64,000 nucleotides of DNA from Streptomyces sp. NBC_01306 (GTDB lineage Bacteria; Actinomycetota; Actinomycetes; Streptomycetales; Streptomycetaceae). Numbering within the stretch: the stretch's first letter is position 1; each line of letters opens with the position of its first letter. Below are positions 25,701 through 33,462 of the stretch, piece after piece. The translations under genes were made by a program, and so were the position numbers. Under the pieces are notes generated by a model that did no database searches, had not been told where the DNA came from, and worked only from the letters and a program-made list of their open reading frames with translations. The stretch is from the NCBI RefSeq assembly GCF_026340465.1, contig NZ_JAPEPC010000001.1, positions 7,431,745 through 7,495,744 on the forward strand, in the 5' to 3' direction.

Positions 25701-25867
25701 GGGTCCGGGGCGGGTGTGTGTCCCGTGCCGGCACCGGTGCCCGGGTGCCCGGCGGCGGACGCGGCGCCCTCGCTGAGGGCCGTGGGGAGCGCGGCCAGGG
25801 CGGCTGAGGCCCCCAGGAGCTGGACGAATCGACGCCGGTTGACAGGGAGAGGGGGGAGCTGGGGCAC
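22715..25867 (-). CDS. Tat-exported protein with two F5/8 discoidin domains
   Basis: A 1050-residue protein from a GTG at 25867 (GAGAGG site upstream). The N-terminus has a Tat signal, VNRRRFVQLLGASAALAALP. Residues about 60-500 look like an alpha/alpha toroid, rich in Trp and aromatic residues (WGKTLFFDTTFQLYFALAA, WDTFLVENHGSFEPHY, YLLHLWAA). A beta-rich part follows. Two F5/8 type C (discoidin, CBM32-like) segments are near residues 580-730 and 930-1050, each with DLG and a VTVRWE/VRAEW strand. The fold and export signal suggest polysaccharide binding and breakdown. I cannot name the enzyme family. A LacI-type operator lies upstream. Confidence 0.75.
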   Translation of the reverse strand: MPQLPPLPVNRRRFVQLLGASAALAALPTALSEGAASAAGHPGTGAGTGHTPAPDPVAETYYRVLLAHTNWSETRWDSDKGHYTATDFGFAVVLGNAVLLTHGTYDADKAGVDAATLKDRTIASIRHFAGSNRNNGGTEWGKTLFFDTTFQLYFALAARLLWDDLDAATQKSVDSLIRNQAAYTTSLGAGDDPLSSPWTPNGLKGGWQSDTKVDEMGVYAQSLVPALVWSQDDPRYEDWLAAYRAWARNETGLPAADLANPVTVDGTAVSDNTGHNLWDTFLVENHGSFEPHYQEEVWRTSARTAIHYLTAGRALPQVVTDQPNTGPLWRSILNVMSDAGEPFMPMINDREHLYGRDVIPLAFQAQVIGDRAAAWAEQAMAERLEAYQVYPPEYRLAKFSGEPKYEPEARAEVAISYLLHLWAAKSGRQVQALSEKGFFEQASGVMDFGEVPGLLSHQSPAAWSAAVSKPGFVKFTWQPAHDDWLFKLSAATPMFLPATTGKVAGRQVRTYHAVRDGFDGSATVLDLGSAAYAGLTTLPSGAVVYATTGTGEGEGHLEVYNLTMPGVAGLTGSRTYRYAEGSHAVAAADSSGGATGGGRVDSLTFTRTQVRYLRMQGIQGDPTYGYSIYEFEVRDGGDGGDLARGAAATASSSDTGMGPSLAVDGSTTTRWAVSKGDRTRADSWLAVDLGHAEAVDRVTVRWEAAAGRKYLLQGSTDGQTWTDLVSWPAPDASSKGGWLDVDGRAGLVVRGSKLPLSVYGDTVVLADGPSGPLLVEGIPGASASTLRELAGRPVPKPDTDGVRAALTEGHLSLFNLTGSAVSTTVEVAASGTGLALFEGRQTVTPDGLSLVAGLDAASAVLLAPRFTLRPLTGGRLPAGLVAEVLDGATLRLSGPSCRVLVTGQGRSSVATVRGTVTVRLSGATAFPVDDLALGRTVFPTNPLPPGMSDPRAAVDGDPHTAWTPGPNGRMVVDLGSSVAFSTVRAEWAGGRVPTGRVEVSDDGLTYRNAGTTTGSGALRQLTTRATARYVALATDTSGAGTAHLVALTVR

Positions 25868-25892
25868 GTTCGATGCCTCTCGGAAGCGAATA

Positions 25893-25904
25893 GACAACGT
25901 TGTC
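25893..25904. promoter_or_regulatory. LacI-type operator before the discoidin gene
   Basis: The perfect palindrome GACAACGTTGTC lies 26 bases upstream of the GTG start. It is identical to the core of the site at 7632-7645 before the GH92 gene. Confidence 0.7.
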
Positions 25905-26687
25905 GGGCAGGGTCAGTTTTCGGCCGCCGTGCGGCGACGTCAAGGGGCGCGTGCGAGGTGATGGCGGCCGGCATCGACCGGAGCTGTCCGGCATGTAACG
26001 GGACGCCGGGGGACAGGCCCGGCGTCTGACGCCAGGGCCTGTCGTTGGGGTTCTTGCTGGGTCAGGAAGTGGGGTCGAGGGGGCACATCCCGTATGCCCT
26101 TGTCACCTTCAACGCGCCCCATGGACTCGGAAGCGACCGTGGGTGGGCTGCCCGCGCCGTACCCGCGACAGGGCGCGGTCACGAGCCTGGGCCCCGTCGT
26201 GGGCGGGACTGCCTCCCGACCGGCGACATTCGACCCTATTGCGCTGGATCGGCCGTACTACCCCGGCGTGCAGGGCGCCGGGGGTAGTACGGCCCTTGAC
26301 GTCGCTCCTGGTCTTTCCGAGTGGAGTCCCGACGGCCGAACCGCGAACTGCGCGCTGTCACCTGCGAATGCCTCGTCATGACAGAGCCCCGTCCACTCGG
26401 GCGGCCAACCGAGCGGGAAGCGCAGAGTGTTCGGTTGATGGAAGAAGTCAGTGACTTTGCCCGGCCTGTTGAGAGCGAACAGCGGCCCCGGGTGCTCCTG
26501 CCACGGGGCTTCGCTGGTCACGGACGGGGATATCAGACCTCTTCTCCGTCCTTTCTCCGTCCTCTTCGGCGGTGTCGGTTCGGCGTGTCGGGCACGGATT
26601 CGATGTCGTGGCCATCGGTGCGGAGCCGGGTTACGGCGTCGAGGACCAGGCGCGGCCCGACCGGCTGATCTTCTTGGCCCTCAGGGC
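25905..26687. other. long intergenic region with one strong hairpin
   Basis: No gene is supported. An 18-bp stem with a single bulged G (arms 26251-26268 and 26276-26294) surrounds a 7-base loop. Open frames on both strands show no known family, and the stretch may include decayed mobile DNA. Confidence 0.4.
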
Positions 26688-27857
26688 TCACACGGTGAAC
26701 ACGGTGTCCAGCCAGTCGAATGTGCGCTGGTGCCACAGGGCGACCGCGCCTTCGTGGCAGTGCTCGCCGCCGCCCTCTTCCTCACGGAAAGAGATCAGTT
26801 CCTTCGGGCAGGTCAGCGCGTCGAGGACACGTTGCGGCTGGCCGGCGAAGAACTGGTCGTTCTCCGCTTCCAGAACGAGCGTCGGACAGGCGATTCGCTC
26901 TGCGACTCCCTCCAACGTGTAGGCGCGGAAAGCCTCGACCAGTTCGTCCATGTCGGAAACCCCGAGGGTCCACAGGCCGTTGCGGACCAGCCAGCGCGCC
27001 GAAACACTCTGCGCCATCACGGTGTCCAGGCCGCCGGGGACTTCCGCCGCGGCCCGGGCGACCGCCTCGAACGTGGCGTGGACGTCGTAGACCCCGTCGT
27101 GCAGGACGCAGGCAGCGATGCGACGCTCGAAAGCGACTGCCCGTGCAGCGAGATACCCGCCGAGGCTGGTGCCGATGAGCGCGATCCGGTCCGGGTCCAC
27201 CTCCTGCAGGGCGAGCGCGAACTCGACGGCAGGGGTGACCACGGCCTCCCAGTCCGGCCGGAAGTGCAGGCCTTGCTCGCGCACGGTGCTTCCCTGGCCG
27301 GGCCCGTCGAAGACGAGGACGTGGTAGCCGCGCCGCAACGCCCCCGCGGCCAATGCGAGATAGCCCTCTTCGAGGGTGGAGTCGTAACCGCCGTGATAGA
27401 GCACGGTCGGGCGTTGCCCGCCCGACTCGTCGGCGAGGAACAGATAGCCCGGCAGGGTGGTCCCCTCGTACGGGATGCGCACGGCGCGAGCTGGGATGTC
27501 GAGCAGCGCGGCGGCGTCCGCGAAGGTCAGCTGGGACGCCTTCGCCAGCCGCGCGGACTCGATGTCGTTCGCCGGATCCGCCCGCCGGTAGAAGTCGGCG
27601 GTCCGGTAGTAGTTCGAGGCCCGCAGCAACGCCTCCCGCGCACTCACCCGGTGTCCGGCGGCCAGCGCGTCCCGGCCGATGCGCTCGACCCGCGCCGCCG
27701 TCGCGGCCCACTGGTCCGACCACGCCTCTTCGTCCCCCTCGGGAACCTGACGGCAGGTCACCAGGACCTCGCCGAGCTCGGCGCCACCGTAAGTGGCGTA
27801 ACCGGCGGCCCGCAGCGCCTCGAAGGAGAAGGACTCGTCGTCGTAAAGAAATTTCAC
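26688..27857 (-). CDS. alpha/beta hydrolase (FrsA/DHPON-hydrolase-like)
   Basis: A 389-residue protein. The first 140 residues form a helical cap (ASNYYRTADFYRRADPANDIES). The hydrolase core follows: oxyanion loop VLYHGGYDST, nucleophile elbow GTSLGG (Ser), acidic residue in EAENDQFF, and catalytic His in GEHCHEG near the C-terminus. This architecture matches 2,6-dihydroxypseudooxynicotine hydrolase and FrsA-type esterases that cleave C-C or ester bonds. It is divergent from a TetR gene, with two GGAACG-type palindromes between them, so it is probably induced by its substrate. Confidence 0.8.
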   Translation of the reverse strand: MKFLYDDESFSFEALRAAGYATYGGAELGEVLVTCRQVPEGDEEAWSDQWAATAARVERIGRDALAAGHRVSAREALLRASNYYRTADFYRRADPANDIESARLAKASQLTFADAAALLDIPARAVRIPYEGTTLPGYLFLADESGGQRPTVLYHGGYDSTLEEGYLALAAGALRRGYHVLVFDGPGQGSTVREQGLHFRPDWEAVVTPAVEFALALQEVDPDRIALIGTSLGGYLAARAVAFERRIAACVLHDGVYDVHATFEAVARAAAEVPGGLDTVMAQSVSARWLVRNGLWTLGVSDMDELVEAFRAYTLEGVAERIACPTLVLEAENDQFFAGQPQRVLDALTCPKELISFREEEGGGEHCHEGAVALWHQRTFDWLDTVFTV

Positions 27858-27873
27858 GCCAGCACCTCCACTT

Positions 27874-27944
27874 GGAACGGAACGGTTCCGTTCCGTCTGG
27901 TTGGGCCAACGCTAACCCATCACCGAACGGAACGCACCCGTTCC
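27874..27944. promoter_or_regulatory. two TetR-type operators
   Basis: Site 1 (27874-27894) has perfect 10-bp arms GGAACGGAAC/GTTCCGTTCC around one G. Site 2 (27929-27944) has GGAACG/CGTTCC arms 4 bases apart. Both lie in the 106-bp gap between the hydrolase and the TetR gene and share the same half-site. Confidence 0.7.
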
Positions 27945-27963
27945 ACTCCTTTATGCTTGCCGG

Positions 27964-28566
27964 ATGGCGACAGAACGCAGGGCAACCGGCGGCGCGGCCT
28001 TGCGGCAGCAAGTGACCGAGGCCATCACCGAGGCGACCTTCGACGAGCTGGCCGAGACCGGCTACGAGCGCATGTCCATGGAGGCGGTCGCACGGCGGGC
28101 CGGTGTGGGCAAAGCCGCGCTCTACCGACGCTGGGCATCCAAAGAGGAAATGCTGACCGAACTCGTCCGAGAGGCAGTGGAGTACGCACTGCCGCCCACT
28201 CCGGCAACCGGGGCCCTGGGCACGGACCTGCGCGAGTTCCTCGACAGCCTCCGCAGTCAACTGGCCAACCCGGTGGTCAGCGGCATCGGCCCCGGACTGC
28301 TCGCCGAGAGCCGCCGCATGAGCGCGCTCGCGGACGTGGTGCACACCAGCGTGGCGGCACCGCGCCGCGCCGCGGTGCACGCCATGTTGCAGACGGCGAT
28401 CGATCGGGGCGAGCTCCCGGCCTTGCTGGACTTGGAACTGGCCGCAGACCTGCTGATCGCGCCGCTGGGCTTCCGCATGCTGATCATGGACGGCGACAGC
28501 GGTGACGCGTACCTGGACACACTCACCCGTGTGATCGAAGCCGGGCTGAAGGCGGCCGTCCGCTAG
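27964..28566 (+). CDS. TetR-family transcriptional regulator
   Basis: A 200-residue protein with the TetR helix-turn-helix (EAITEATFDELAETGYERMS, MEAVARRAGVGKAALYRRWASKEEML). It has a TetR_C-type ligand domain with DLREFLDSLRSQLANPVVS and LPALLDLELAADLLIAPLGF. It is divergent from the alpha/beta hydrolase. The two GGAACG palindromes between them are the likely binding sites, giving repression of both genes. A clear ribosome site is not seen, so the transcript may be leaderless or nearly so. Confidence 0.85.
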   Translation: MATERRATGGAALRQQVTEAITEATFDELAETGYERMSMEAVARRAGVGKAALYRRWASKEEMLTELVREAVEYALPPTPATGALGTDLREFLDSLRSQLANPVVSGIGPGLLAESRRMSALADVVHTSVAAPRRAAVHAMLQTAIDRGELPALLDLELAADLLIAPLGFRMLIMDGDSGDAYLDTLTRVIEAGLKAAVR

Positions 28567-28695
28567 GCAGGCGTTCGGGGGCTGGAAGAGCATGAACGGC
28601 GATCAGCGCGAGTGCGCACGCCATGGCGCGTGGTTCGCTGCCGGGGTCCGGTCCGGTCCGCTCCGGTCCGGTCCGGTCACACGGTGTTCAGCGCC

Positions 28696-29054
28696 CGCCG
28701 TCGGTTGCTGCGACCCGGTGAGGAGTATCGCGAGCCCACCGCGCAGGAGTGGCAGGACTTCCTGGCCCACTTCGAGCTGCGGTCGCCCTCGGCACCTGCG
28801 CACGCGACGTAGGCACCCCCTGCGTCCACGAGCACGCGTGCATTCGCTGCCCTGTCCTGCGGCCCGATCCCGAGCAGATGCCCCGTTTGAAGGAGATCCA
28901 CGCGAACCTGCTCGACCGGCTCCAGGAGGCCAAGGAACAGGGCCGGCTCGGCGAGTTCGCCGCGATCGAAGCCAGCCTCGCCGCCGCCGAGCAGAAGCTC
29001 GCCGCCATGCGCGACCTCGCAGCCCGCCACACCACCGTCAACCTGGGCAAGCCC
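28696..29054 (+). pseudogene. tyrosine recombinase/integrase, C-terminal remnant
   Basis: The C-terminal tail of a Tn554-like Streptomyces site-specific recombinase is spread over two frames: RRLLRPGEEYREPTAQEWQDFLAHFELR, then VALGTCARDVGTPCVHEHAC, IRCPVLRPDPEQMPRLKEIH and LAAAEQKLAAMRDLAARHTT. About 4 bases are missing near 28776, shifting the frame. The catalytic R-H-R-Y core upstream is gone. A remnant of the N-terminal part of the same family is on the other strand at 32372-32533. Confidence 0.7.
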
Positions 29055-29138
29055 AATTCCGTGGCGTCGTCGCGCATAGCGACTCCGAGCAGCGAAACGA
29101 GGATGCGAAACACCAGTCCTGAGCACTACAACGAGGGG

Positions 29139-29624
29139 ATGACTGTCTTCCTCTGTTCCAAGTGCGGCACCGCGATCACGCCGGAGCTGGCCGAGCTTGC
29201 CGCCATCCCTGACGTCTCCGACGACGAGCGCAACCGGGACAAGGAGACACGCCAGGCACCTTCCACCGTTCCGCGGGGCCACTACGCGATCGATGCAGAG
29301 CCCTGGGGACCCCCCTACGTCGTGCAGGACGATCAAGAGGACCCGAAGCCGACTCAGTCGCGCGGCCCTGCAGTCTGCCGCGAAGAGGGCTTCGTCATCT
29401 CGGCCGGCACGCGACACACAGCGCTGTTGCATCCCGACGACGCCGCCGGCCTCCAGCCCCTGCCCAACTGGGAGAACAGCACTGGGTGCTGCGGACCGAT
29501 AGGCGACGAGGGACTCAACCGGGCCTGCCCCTGCGGCGCTCCGGTCGCGACCCTCGCGGCCGACTGCTTCGGGCCCAACGAACTGCACCTCGACCCCGAC
29601 CGGACCTACGCGTTCTCACAGTAG
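29139..29624 (+). CDS. hypothetical protein with CxxC motifs
   Basis: A 161-residue protein from the ATG at 29139. It starts MTVFLCSKCGTAITPELAEL and has further cysteines in NSTGCCGPIGDEGLNRACPCG and DCFGPNEL, so it may bind zinc. I recall similar Streptomyces proteins of about 160 residues, usually unannotated and with the conserved stretches PRGHYAIDAEPWG and HPDDAAGLQPLPNWE. The frame is continuous with the integrase remnant upstream, so the exact start is uncertain. The function is unknown. Confidence 0.6.
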   Translation: MTVFLCSKCGTAITPELAELAAIPDVSDDERNRDKETRQAPSTVPRGHYAIDAEPWGPPYVVQDDQEDPKPTQSRGPAVCREEGFVISAGTRHTALLHPDDAAGLQPLPNWENSTGCCGPIGDEGLNRACPCGAPVATLAADCFGPNELHLDPDRTYAFSQ

Positions 29625-29689
29625 GACCGCGAAGCGCACGGGGACGACGCGATCGACACGCCCGACGGAACGCGTCCCCCTCCAACTTC

Positions 29690-30000
29690 TTCACGACTAC
29701 TCGCCGTCGTGAACTTCAGATCGCAGGCGGACCCGCCACCGAGCTGGGCCAGTTCGGATAAGACCAGTTCGGCGCGCTCGGACTCACCCTGAACGTGGTC
29801 GTCCTGTGGAACGGCCTCTACCTCGACCACGCGGCCAAGCAGCTCGCCGCCGACGGGTTCCCTGTCACCGACGACCTCCTCGCCCGCCTCTCACCCCTCC
29901 AGTTCGACCACATCAACTTCCTGGGCCGCTACGCCTTCTTCCGCCCGCAGATCCCCCGGCCGGCGCCCGCTGCGGGACCCGGACGGCGCCGAGCGCCCGC
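29690..30000 (+). pseudogene. Tn3-family transposase C-terminal remnant
   Basis: The end of a TnpA is visible as GALGLTLNVVVLWNGLYLDHA, KQLAADGFPVTDDLLARLSP and LQFDHINFLGRYAFFRP, a pattern specific to the Tn3 family. Just upstream RRELQIAGG is in the same frame, but a TAA at 29759 interrupts it. The remaining 900 residues of TnpA and the 38-bp end repeats are not in the window. Confidence 0.8.
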
Positions 30001-30059
30001 AGGAGTAGCCGGGATGGAGAGCACGGCGGCACCTGGCGGTCACGCATGAGGCTTTGGAG

Positions 30060-31637
30060 TTACCGATCCTCAACAACGGCGTCGGACTCCGTATTACCTG
30101 TTCGCCTGCCAAGAGCTACTTCGCTCCCGCCGGCAGAGACACCGGGCGAGGTTTCCACGGCTGTTGAGGCCAGGCCCTCGGTTGAGATGCCGGCTCGCTG
30201 GATCATGGCGTTCGCATCGATACGAAACCATTGCGCCTGACCTTGGAGTACTTTGACGGCCTTCCAGAAGCGTCTACGTCCTCCCTCGTCCGCCCCTCGG
30301 AAGAGGACCTGCAGACTGACCTCTCGCTCGTGCTGTGCACACCACCGCATGATCAGCATCAGGTCTTGGATAGACCTGTGACGTCCGGCAGCGGCAAAGA
30401 CGTGGTCGGCGCTGACCCCTCGCCCTGTGCTTCTCAGCGCCTCAGTAAGCGTGAGCAGAGCGTTCACACTGGTGTGCCTTGCCACGATGTCCAGCACAGT
30501 GTGCACCTCTGCGTACCGGGTAGCCGGTCCAAGTTCATTCACGAACTGGGCGACTTGTTCAGACGTCCATTCCCGGGCGATGCGATCCAGGATCCATTGA
30601 ATCTGAGGAGTTCGGTCTGCAATGTCGAGAAGGTCGATCAGCTCGCGTATTTCGGCGTGGGATCGTTCACTGACTGTGGCGTTGAGCGCCATTCGCGTCT
30701 CATCCCCATAGCCCCGGCCTTCGAGCATCGCGAGCAGCTCGTCGAGGAGCAGAACAGGACGCTGTGCGCCGGCGCCGGCCAGGACGGCGCGCACATCCTG
30801 TCGACGTCCCGAGGCGCGTAGGCGTTCCACAAGCGCCAAGGGCACCTCCGTGGGGCGCCGAATCCCGGCCGCCCTGAGCACAACGGTTGCGTCGTGTGAT
30901 TGCCCACTTTCCGCGAGGCGCTCCGTGAGCATGGCGATTTCGGCGATCGGCCTCAACTGGCCTGCCGCCGTTAGTAGCTTGAGGGCATAGCTCTCGCACT
31001 GCATGGAACGCAGGTAGGTGACGGCCTCACCCACCTCTTCAAGATCCCACGCGGTTCCCGCCCTGCTGAGCTCCACGTGGATGTCACCGGCTCTGTCCTG
31101 GCCTTCCAATGTCATGACGTGCCGCAGGAGGCGTTCCGGCCTGGTGAGACTGGCGGGGGCATTTGGCGTGTGCCCAGAAGGGCCTGGTCCAGGCAGTCCG
31201 TCCGCGGAGAGTGCTATTGGTGTGAATTCGAAGGATTCCACTGCCGCATGGGGGATTCCTGGTTTCGGTTGTTCTGAAGTAACGGGTTTGGGGTGGCCGG
31301 CAGCGGAAAACCAAAGAGCCTGTAAACGCCCGGCCTCGATGTCGGGATCTCGACGGGGATGGCACCAACCTGCCAGGACTCGCACTGAGGGTTCTAGATT
31401 TATCCACCGCGGCAACCCTCCGCGACCTTGCAAGATGGCGCGCAGACGCTCATGGCTGAGCGTGCTTGCGAAGTCGCCGAGCTTGATCGTTTCACTTACC
31501 TTGCGGAGGCCTGGCCATCCCGCGGAACGGTGAAGCTCCTGAAGGGCCATTACGAGATCACGGTGGGCGCCTTCGGGTAGTTTGTCCACGCTGAGTATCG
31601 AGATCTCTGGCAACCCGTCCCCCGTAAAGTTCGTCAA
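30060..31637 (-). CDS. helical-repeat protein with XRE-like N-terminus
   Basis: A 525-residue protein I cannot assign to a named family. Residues 15-90 (DLVMALQELHRSAGWPGLRK, SHERLRAILQGRGGLPRW, LEPSVRVLAGW) resemble the degenerate XRE-like front ends of large Streptomyces regulators. A Pro-rich linker follows near 125-165. From about residue 180 to 470 there are repeated 34-38-residue helical units (for example TYLRSMQCESYALKLLTAAG, ERLAESGQSHDATVVLRAAG, ERLRASGRRQDVRAVLAGAG), similar in rhythm to TPR or PPR arrays. The tail is disordered. It is probably a cytoplasmic scaffold or regulatory protein. It stands alone between transposon remnants. Confidence 0.6.
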   Translation of the reverse strand: MTNFTGDGLPEISILSVDKLPEGAHRDLVMALQELHRSAGWPGLRKVSETIKLGDFASTLSHERLRAILQGRGGLPRWINLEPSVRVLAGWCHPRRDPDIEAGRLQALWFSAAGHPKPVTSEQPKPGIPHAAVESFEFTPIALSADGLPGPGPSGHTPNAPASLTRPERLLRHVMTLEGQDRAGDIHVELSRAGTAWDLEEVGEAVTYLRSMQCESYALKLLTAAGQLRPIAEIAMLTERLAESGQSHDATVVLRAAGIRRPTEVPLALVERLRASGRRQDVRAVLAGAGAQRPVLLLDELLAMLEGRGYGDETRMALNATVSERSHAEIRELIDLLDIADRTPQIQWILDRIAREWTSEQVAQFVNELGPATRYAEVHTVLDIVARHTSVNALLTLTEALRSTGRGVSADHVFAAAGRHRSIQDLMLIMRWCAQHEREVSLQVLFRGADEGGRRRFWKAVKVLQGQAQWFRIDANAMIQRAGISTEGLASTAVETSPGVSAGGSEVALGRRTGNTESDAVVEDR

Positions 31638-32029
31638 CCTCCGTCAAGTCTTGTGGAGTTGACCGATCACTGCAAGCGGAACTGCCGTCAACTTCAGGGG
31701 CCTAGCGCCATTCAATGTCTCCCACTGTTGGGCGTCCGGCAGTGTTCTCGGTAGGGCAGATCGCGAGGAGACGCCTGATGAGGCGCCACCAGCGGAAGCC
31801 CGCGCACGGTCACGTCCGGTTGCGGACAGAAGGCCGGCCCAACGGTGAGACGTTCGTGCCCGGCATACGGTCGGTCACAGGGACCTGGAGGCATCTTGAA
31901 TCGGCAATACCATCGGGGTTCAGCAGTACCCCTTCAGGTCGAGTGTGCATCGCTGCGCGCTGCTGGTGGAGGCAATCCGTTCACCGGTAGCGCCCTGAAA
32001 TTGGCCCTGTGCGGCGCGAGGAGGACACA
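31638..32029. other. intergenic stretch
   Basis: Contains the upstream region of the helical-repeat gene and, at its end, the GAGGAGGA ribosome site of the small protein at 32030. No other gene is supported. Confidence 0.4.
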
Positions 32030-32278
32030 GTGAACGGCCTCACCGTGCTGTCAGGGCTCCCTGACTCGGCAGGCGTCATCACGGTGGTCATCGCTGCCAT
32101 CAGCGCCGTACGAGGTACTCTCCGCCCACTGGCGATGACCCTCTGCCTCTGTGTGCTGGCAGTGTCCCGCGACGCTTCCCGCCGCTCGGATGTGTTGGTC
32201 TATATGTCGCTGCTGAGGGAGGAATCAACCACCAAAGGCCGAAGGGTGCTTCGGAGGCGGCGCCGGCGAGAAGAGTAG
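32030..32278 (+). CDS. small membrane protein (82 aa), unknown
   Basis: From a GTG at 32030 with an excellent GAGGAGGA site 6 bases upstream. Residues 10-50 are hydrophobic (DSAGVITVVIAAISAVRGTL, AMTLCLCVLAVSRDA). The tail is very basic (KGRRVLRRRRRREE). I do not recognise a family. The strong ribosome site and the membrane-plus-basic design support a real gene. Confidence 0.5.
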   Translation: MNGLTVLSGLPDSAGVITVVIAAISAVRGTLRPLAMTLCLCVLAVSRDASRRSDVLVYMSLLREESTTKGRRVLRRRRRREE

Positions 32279-32371
32279 AGACCGAGCGTCGTGAATCCAC
32301 AGGGGATCACCGGTTCGCTCCTTGCCCGGACTCGACAGCCCGGAACTGACATGAAGTTGAACGCATCCTGA

Positions 32372-32533
32372 GAGCTCGTAACGCACCTCGGCGGGCGTCG
32401 CCCGGTCCCACTCGACCTGGACCACCCGGAGCCGGCGCCACCAACGCAGTAGGGCAAGGCTGTAGCTGCGGACACTGCCCGGCCGGTTGTCCCGAGCGAC
32501 GAAGCCGACCAGGAACCTCCGGATCGGCTCCAC
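32372..32533 (-). pseudogene. tyrosine recombinase, N-terminal remnant
   Basis: On the minus strand the SAM-like core-binding domain of a Streptomyces recombinase is recognisable: VEPIRRFLVGFVARDNRPGS, VRSYSLALLRWWRRLRVV and EWDRATPAEVR. The frame then loses similarity. Only about 54 codons remain. It could be the other half of the family whose C-terminus lies at 28696-29054, separated by an inversion. Confidence 0.6.
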
Positions 32534-32690
32534 TGCCTTCCCCGTGACGCTCCGCGACCGCTCCCCAAGATCTGTGCCAGAACCCCTTGGAGATGAACGA
32601 AGCCATGGAGTTCTCGCCTGGATCCTGGGACCTGGTCGTGCCCCTGGCTTTATCGAGCAGTAGTGGCTCTGGCACAGATTTCGTGATCGA

Positions 32691-33341
32691 TTACGTTGCG
32701 TGCTGGCCGCTGGTATCTGGCAGTGGTGCGCTGATGGCCAGATCTTCGTCGAGTCTGGCTGCCAGGTCTTCGGCGAGAGTCGGAACGTGGCAAGTGGCCC
32801 ACTGCTTGGTGAGATAGAGAAAGCCTTGCAGTCCCTCTTGCACGGTCTGCAGGATTCCCGGTAGGTCACCCACCACGATCTCGATGGGCAGCCCGGAAGG
32901 AGTTTCGTGAGCGTCTGCTCCGTCCGGCCACAGCTGCACGGCCTCGTCGGCGTGCTCAAGCCTTGGCGAAGGGTTATGGCCGAGCCACAGGGTCTCTCCG
33001 TTGGCGACGTCGAGCCACTCGCGCCAGTCCTCCAGGCCGCAACAACATCCGGGCAGGACGGTGACGTTGGTTCGTGTGTCGTGGATGCGCAAGCCTCCTG
33101 GTGCGATGACCTTGTCTGTCTCCAGCAGGTGGCGAATCGCCTCGCCGGCGTCCGTCAGGGGGCGATCGTCGCCATCTGCCAGCCAGTTGTAGCCAGCCAG
33201 CATGGCCAGCGCGGTGCCGACTTCGAGCGGGGACATACTGCCCGACAGAGCCATGAACTGGTACGGAGGCAGGTCAGCCACCGGCCAGAAAGAGAAGTCA
33301 ACGGTGTCCGGGGTCTCCAGGACGGCATTCACGATCAGCAC
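32691..33341 (-). CDS. hypothetical protein (216 aa)
   Basis: Starts at a GTG at 33341 with GAGGTGAG upstream. It has conserved-looking stretches VLETPDTVDFSFWPVADLPP, LGVGTALAMLAGYNWLADG-like helices and LPIEIVVGDLPGILQTVQEG, with an acidic C-terminus. No family is recognised and no membrane segment or signal is seen. It is divergent from the hypothetical gene at 33463, and both lie between a recombinase remnant and an IS110 copy. The pair may have arrived together on mobile DNA. Confidence 0.55.
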   Translation of the reverse strand: MLIVNAVLETPDTVDFSFWPVADLPPYQFMALSGSMSPLEVGTALAMLAGYNWLADGDDRPLTDAGEAIRHLLETDKVIAPGGLRIHDTRTNVTVLPGCCCGLEDWREWLDVANGETLWLGHNPSPRLEHADEAVQLWPDGADAHETPSGLPIEIVVGDLPGILQTVQEGLQGFLYLTKQWATCHVPTLAEDLAARLDEDLAISAPLPDTSGQHAT

Positions 33342-33462
33342 CGCGTCATTCTCACCTCGGGCGGTCCTGCCTGCCCAGCAATTTTTTTCCGGGGGTGCCT
33401 CTATGGGGTTCGTCAAGGAAATCGGTCTGCGGTCGGGTGGCCCCGGCAGGCAGCATGGCGGC

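Noticed and set aside
26451..28505. 684-codon plus-strand frame across the hydrolase and TetR genes
   Set aside because: It runs antisense to the hydrolase and out of frame through TetR, with no recognisable domain.
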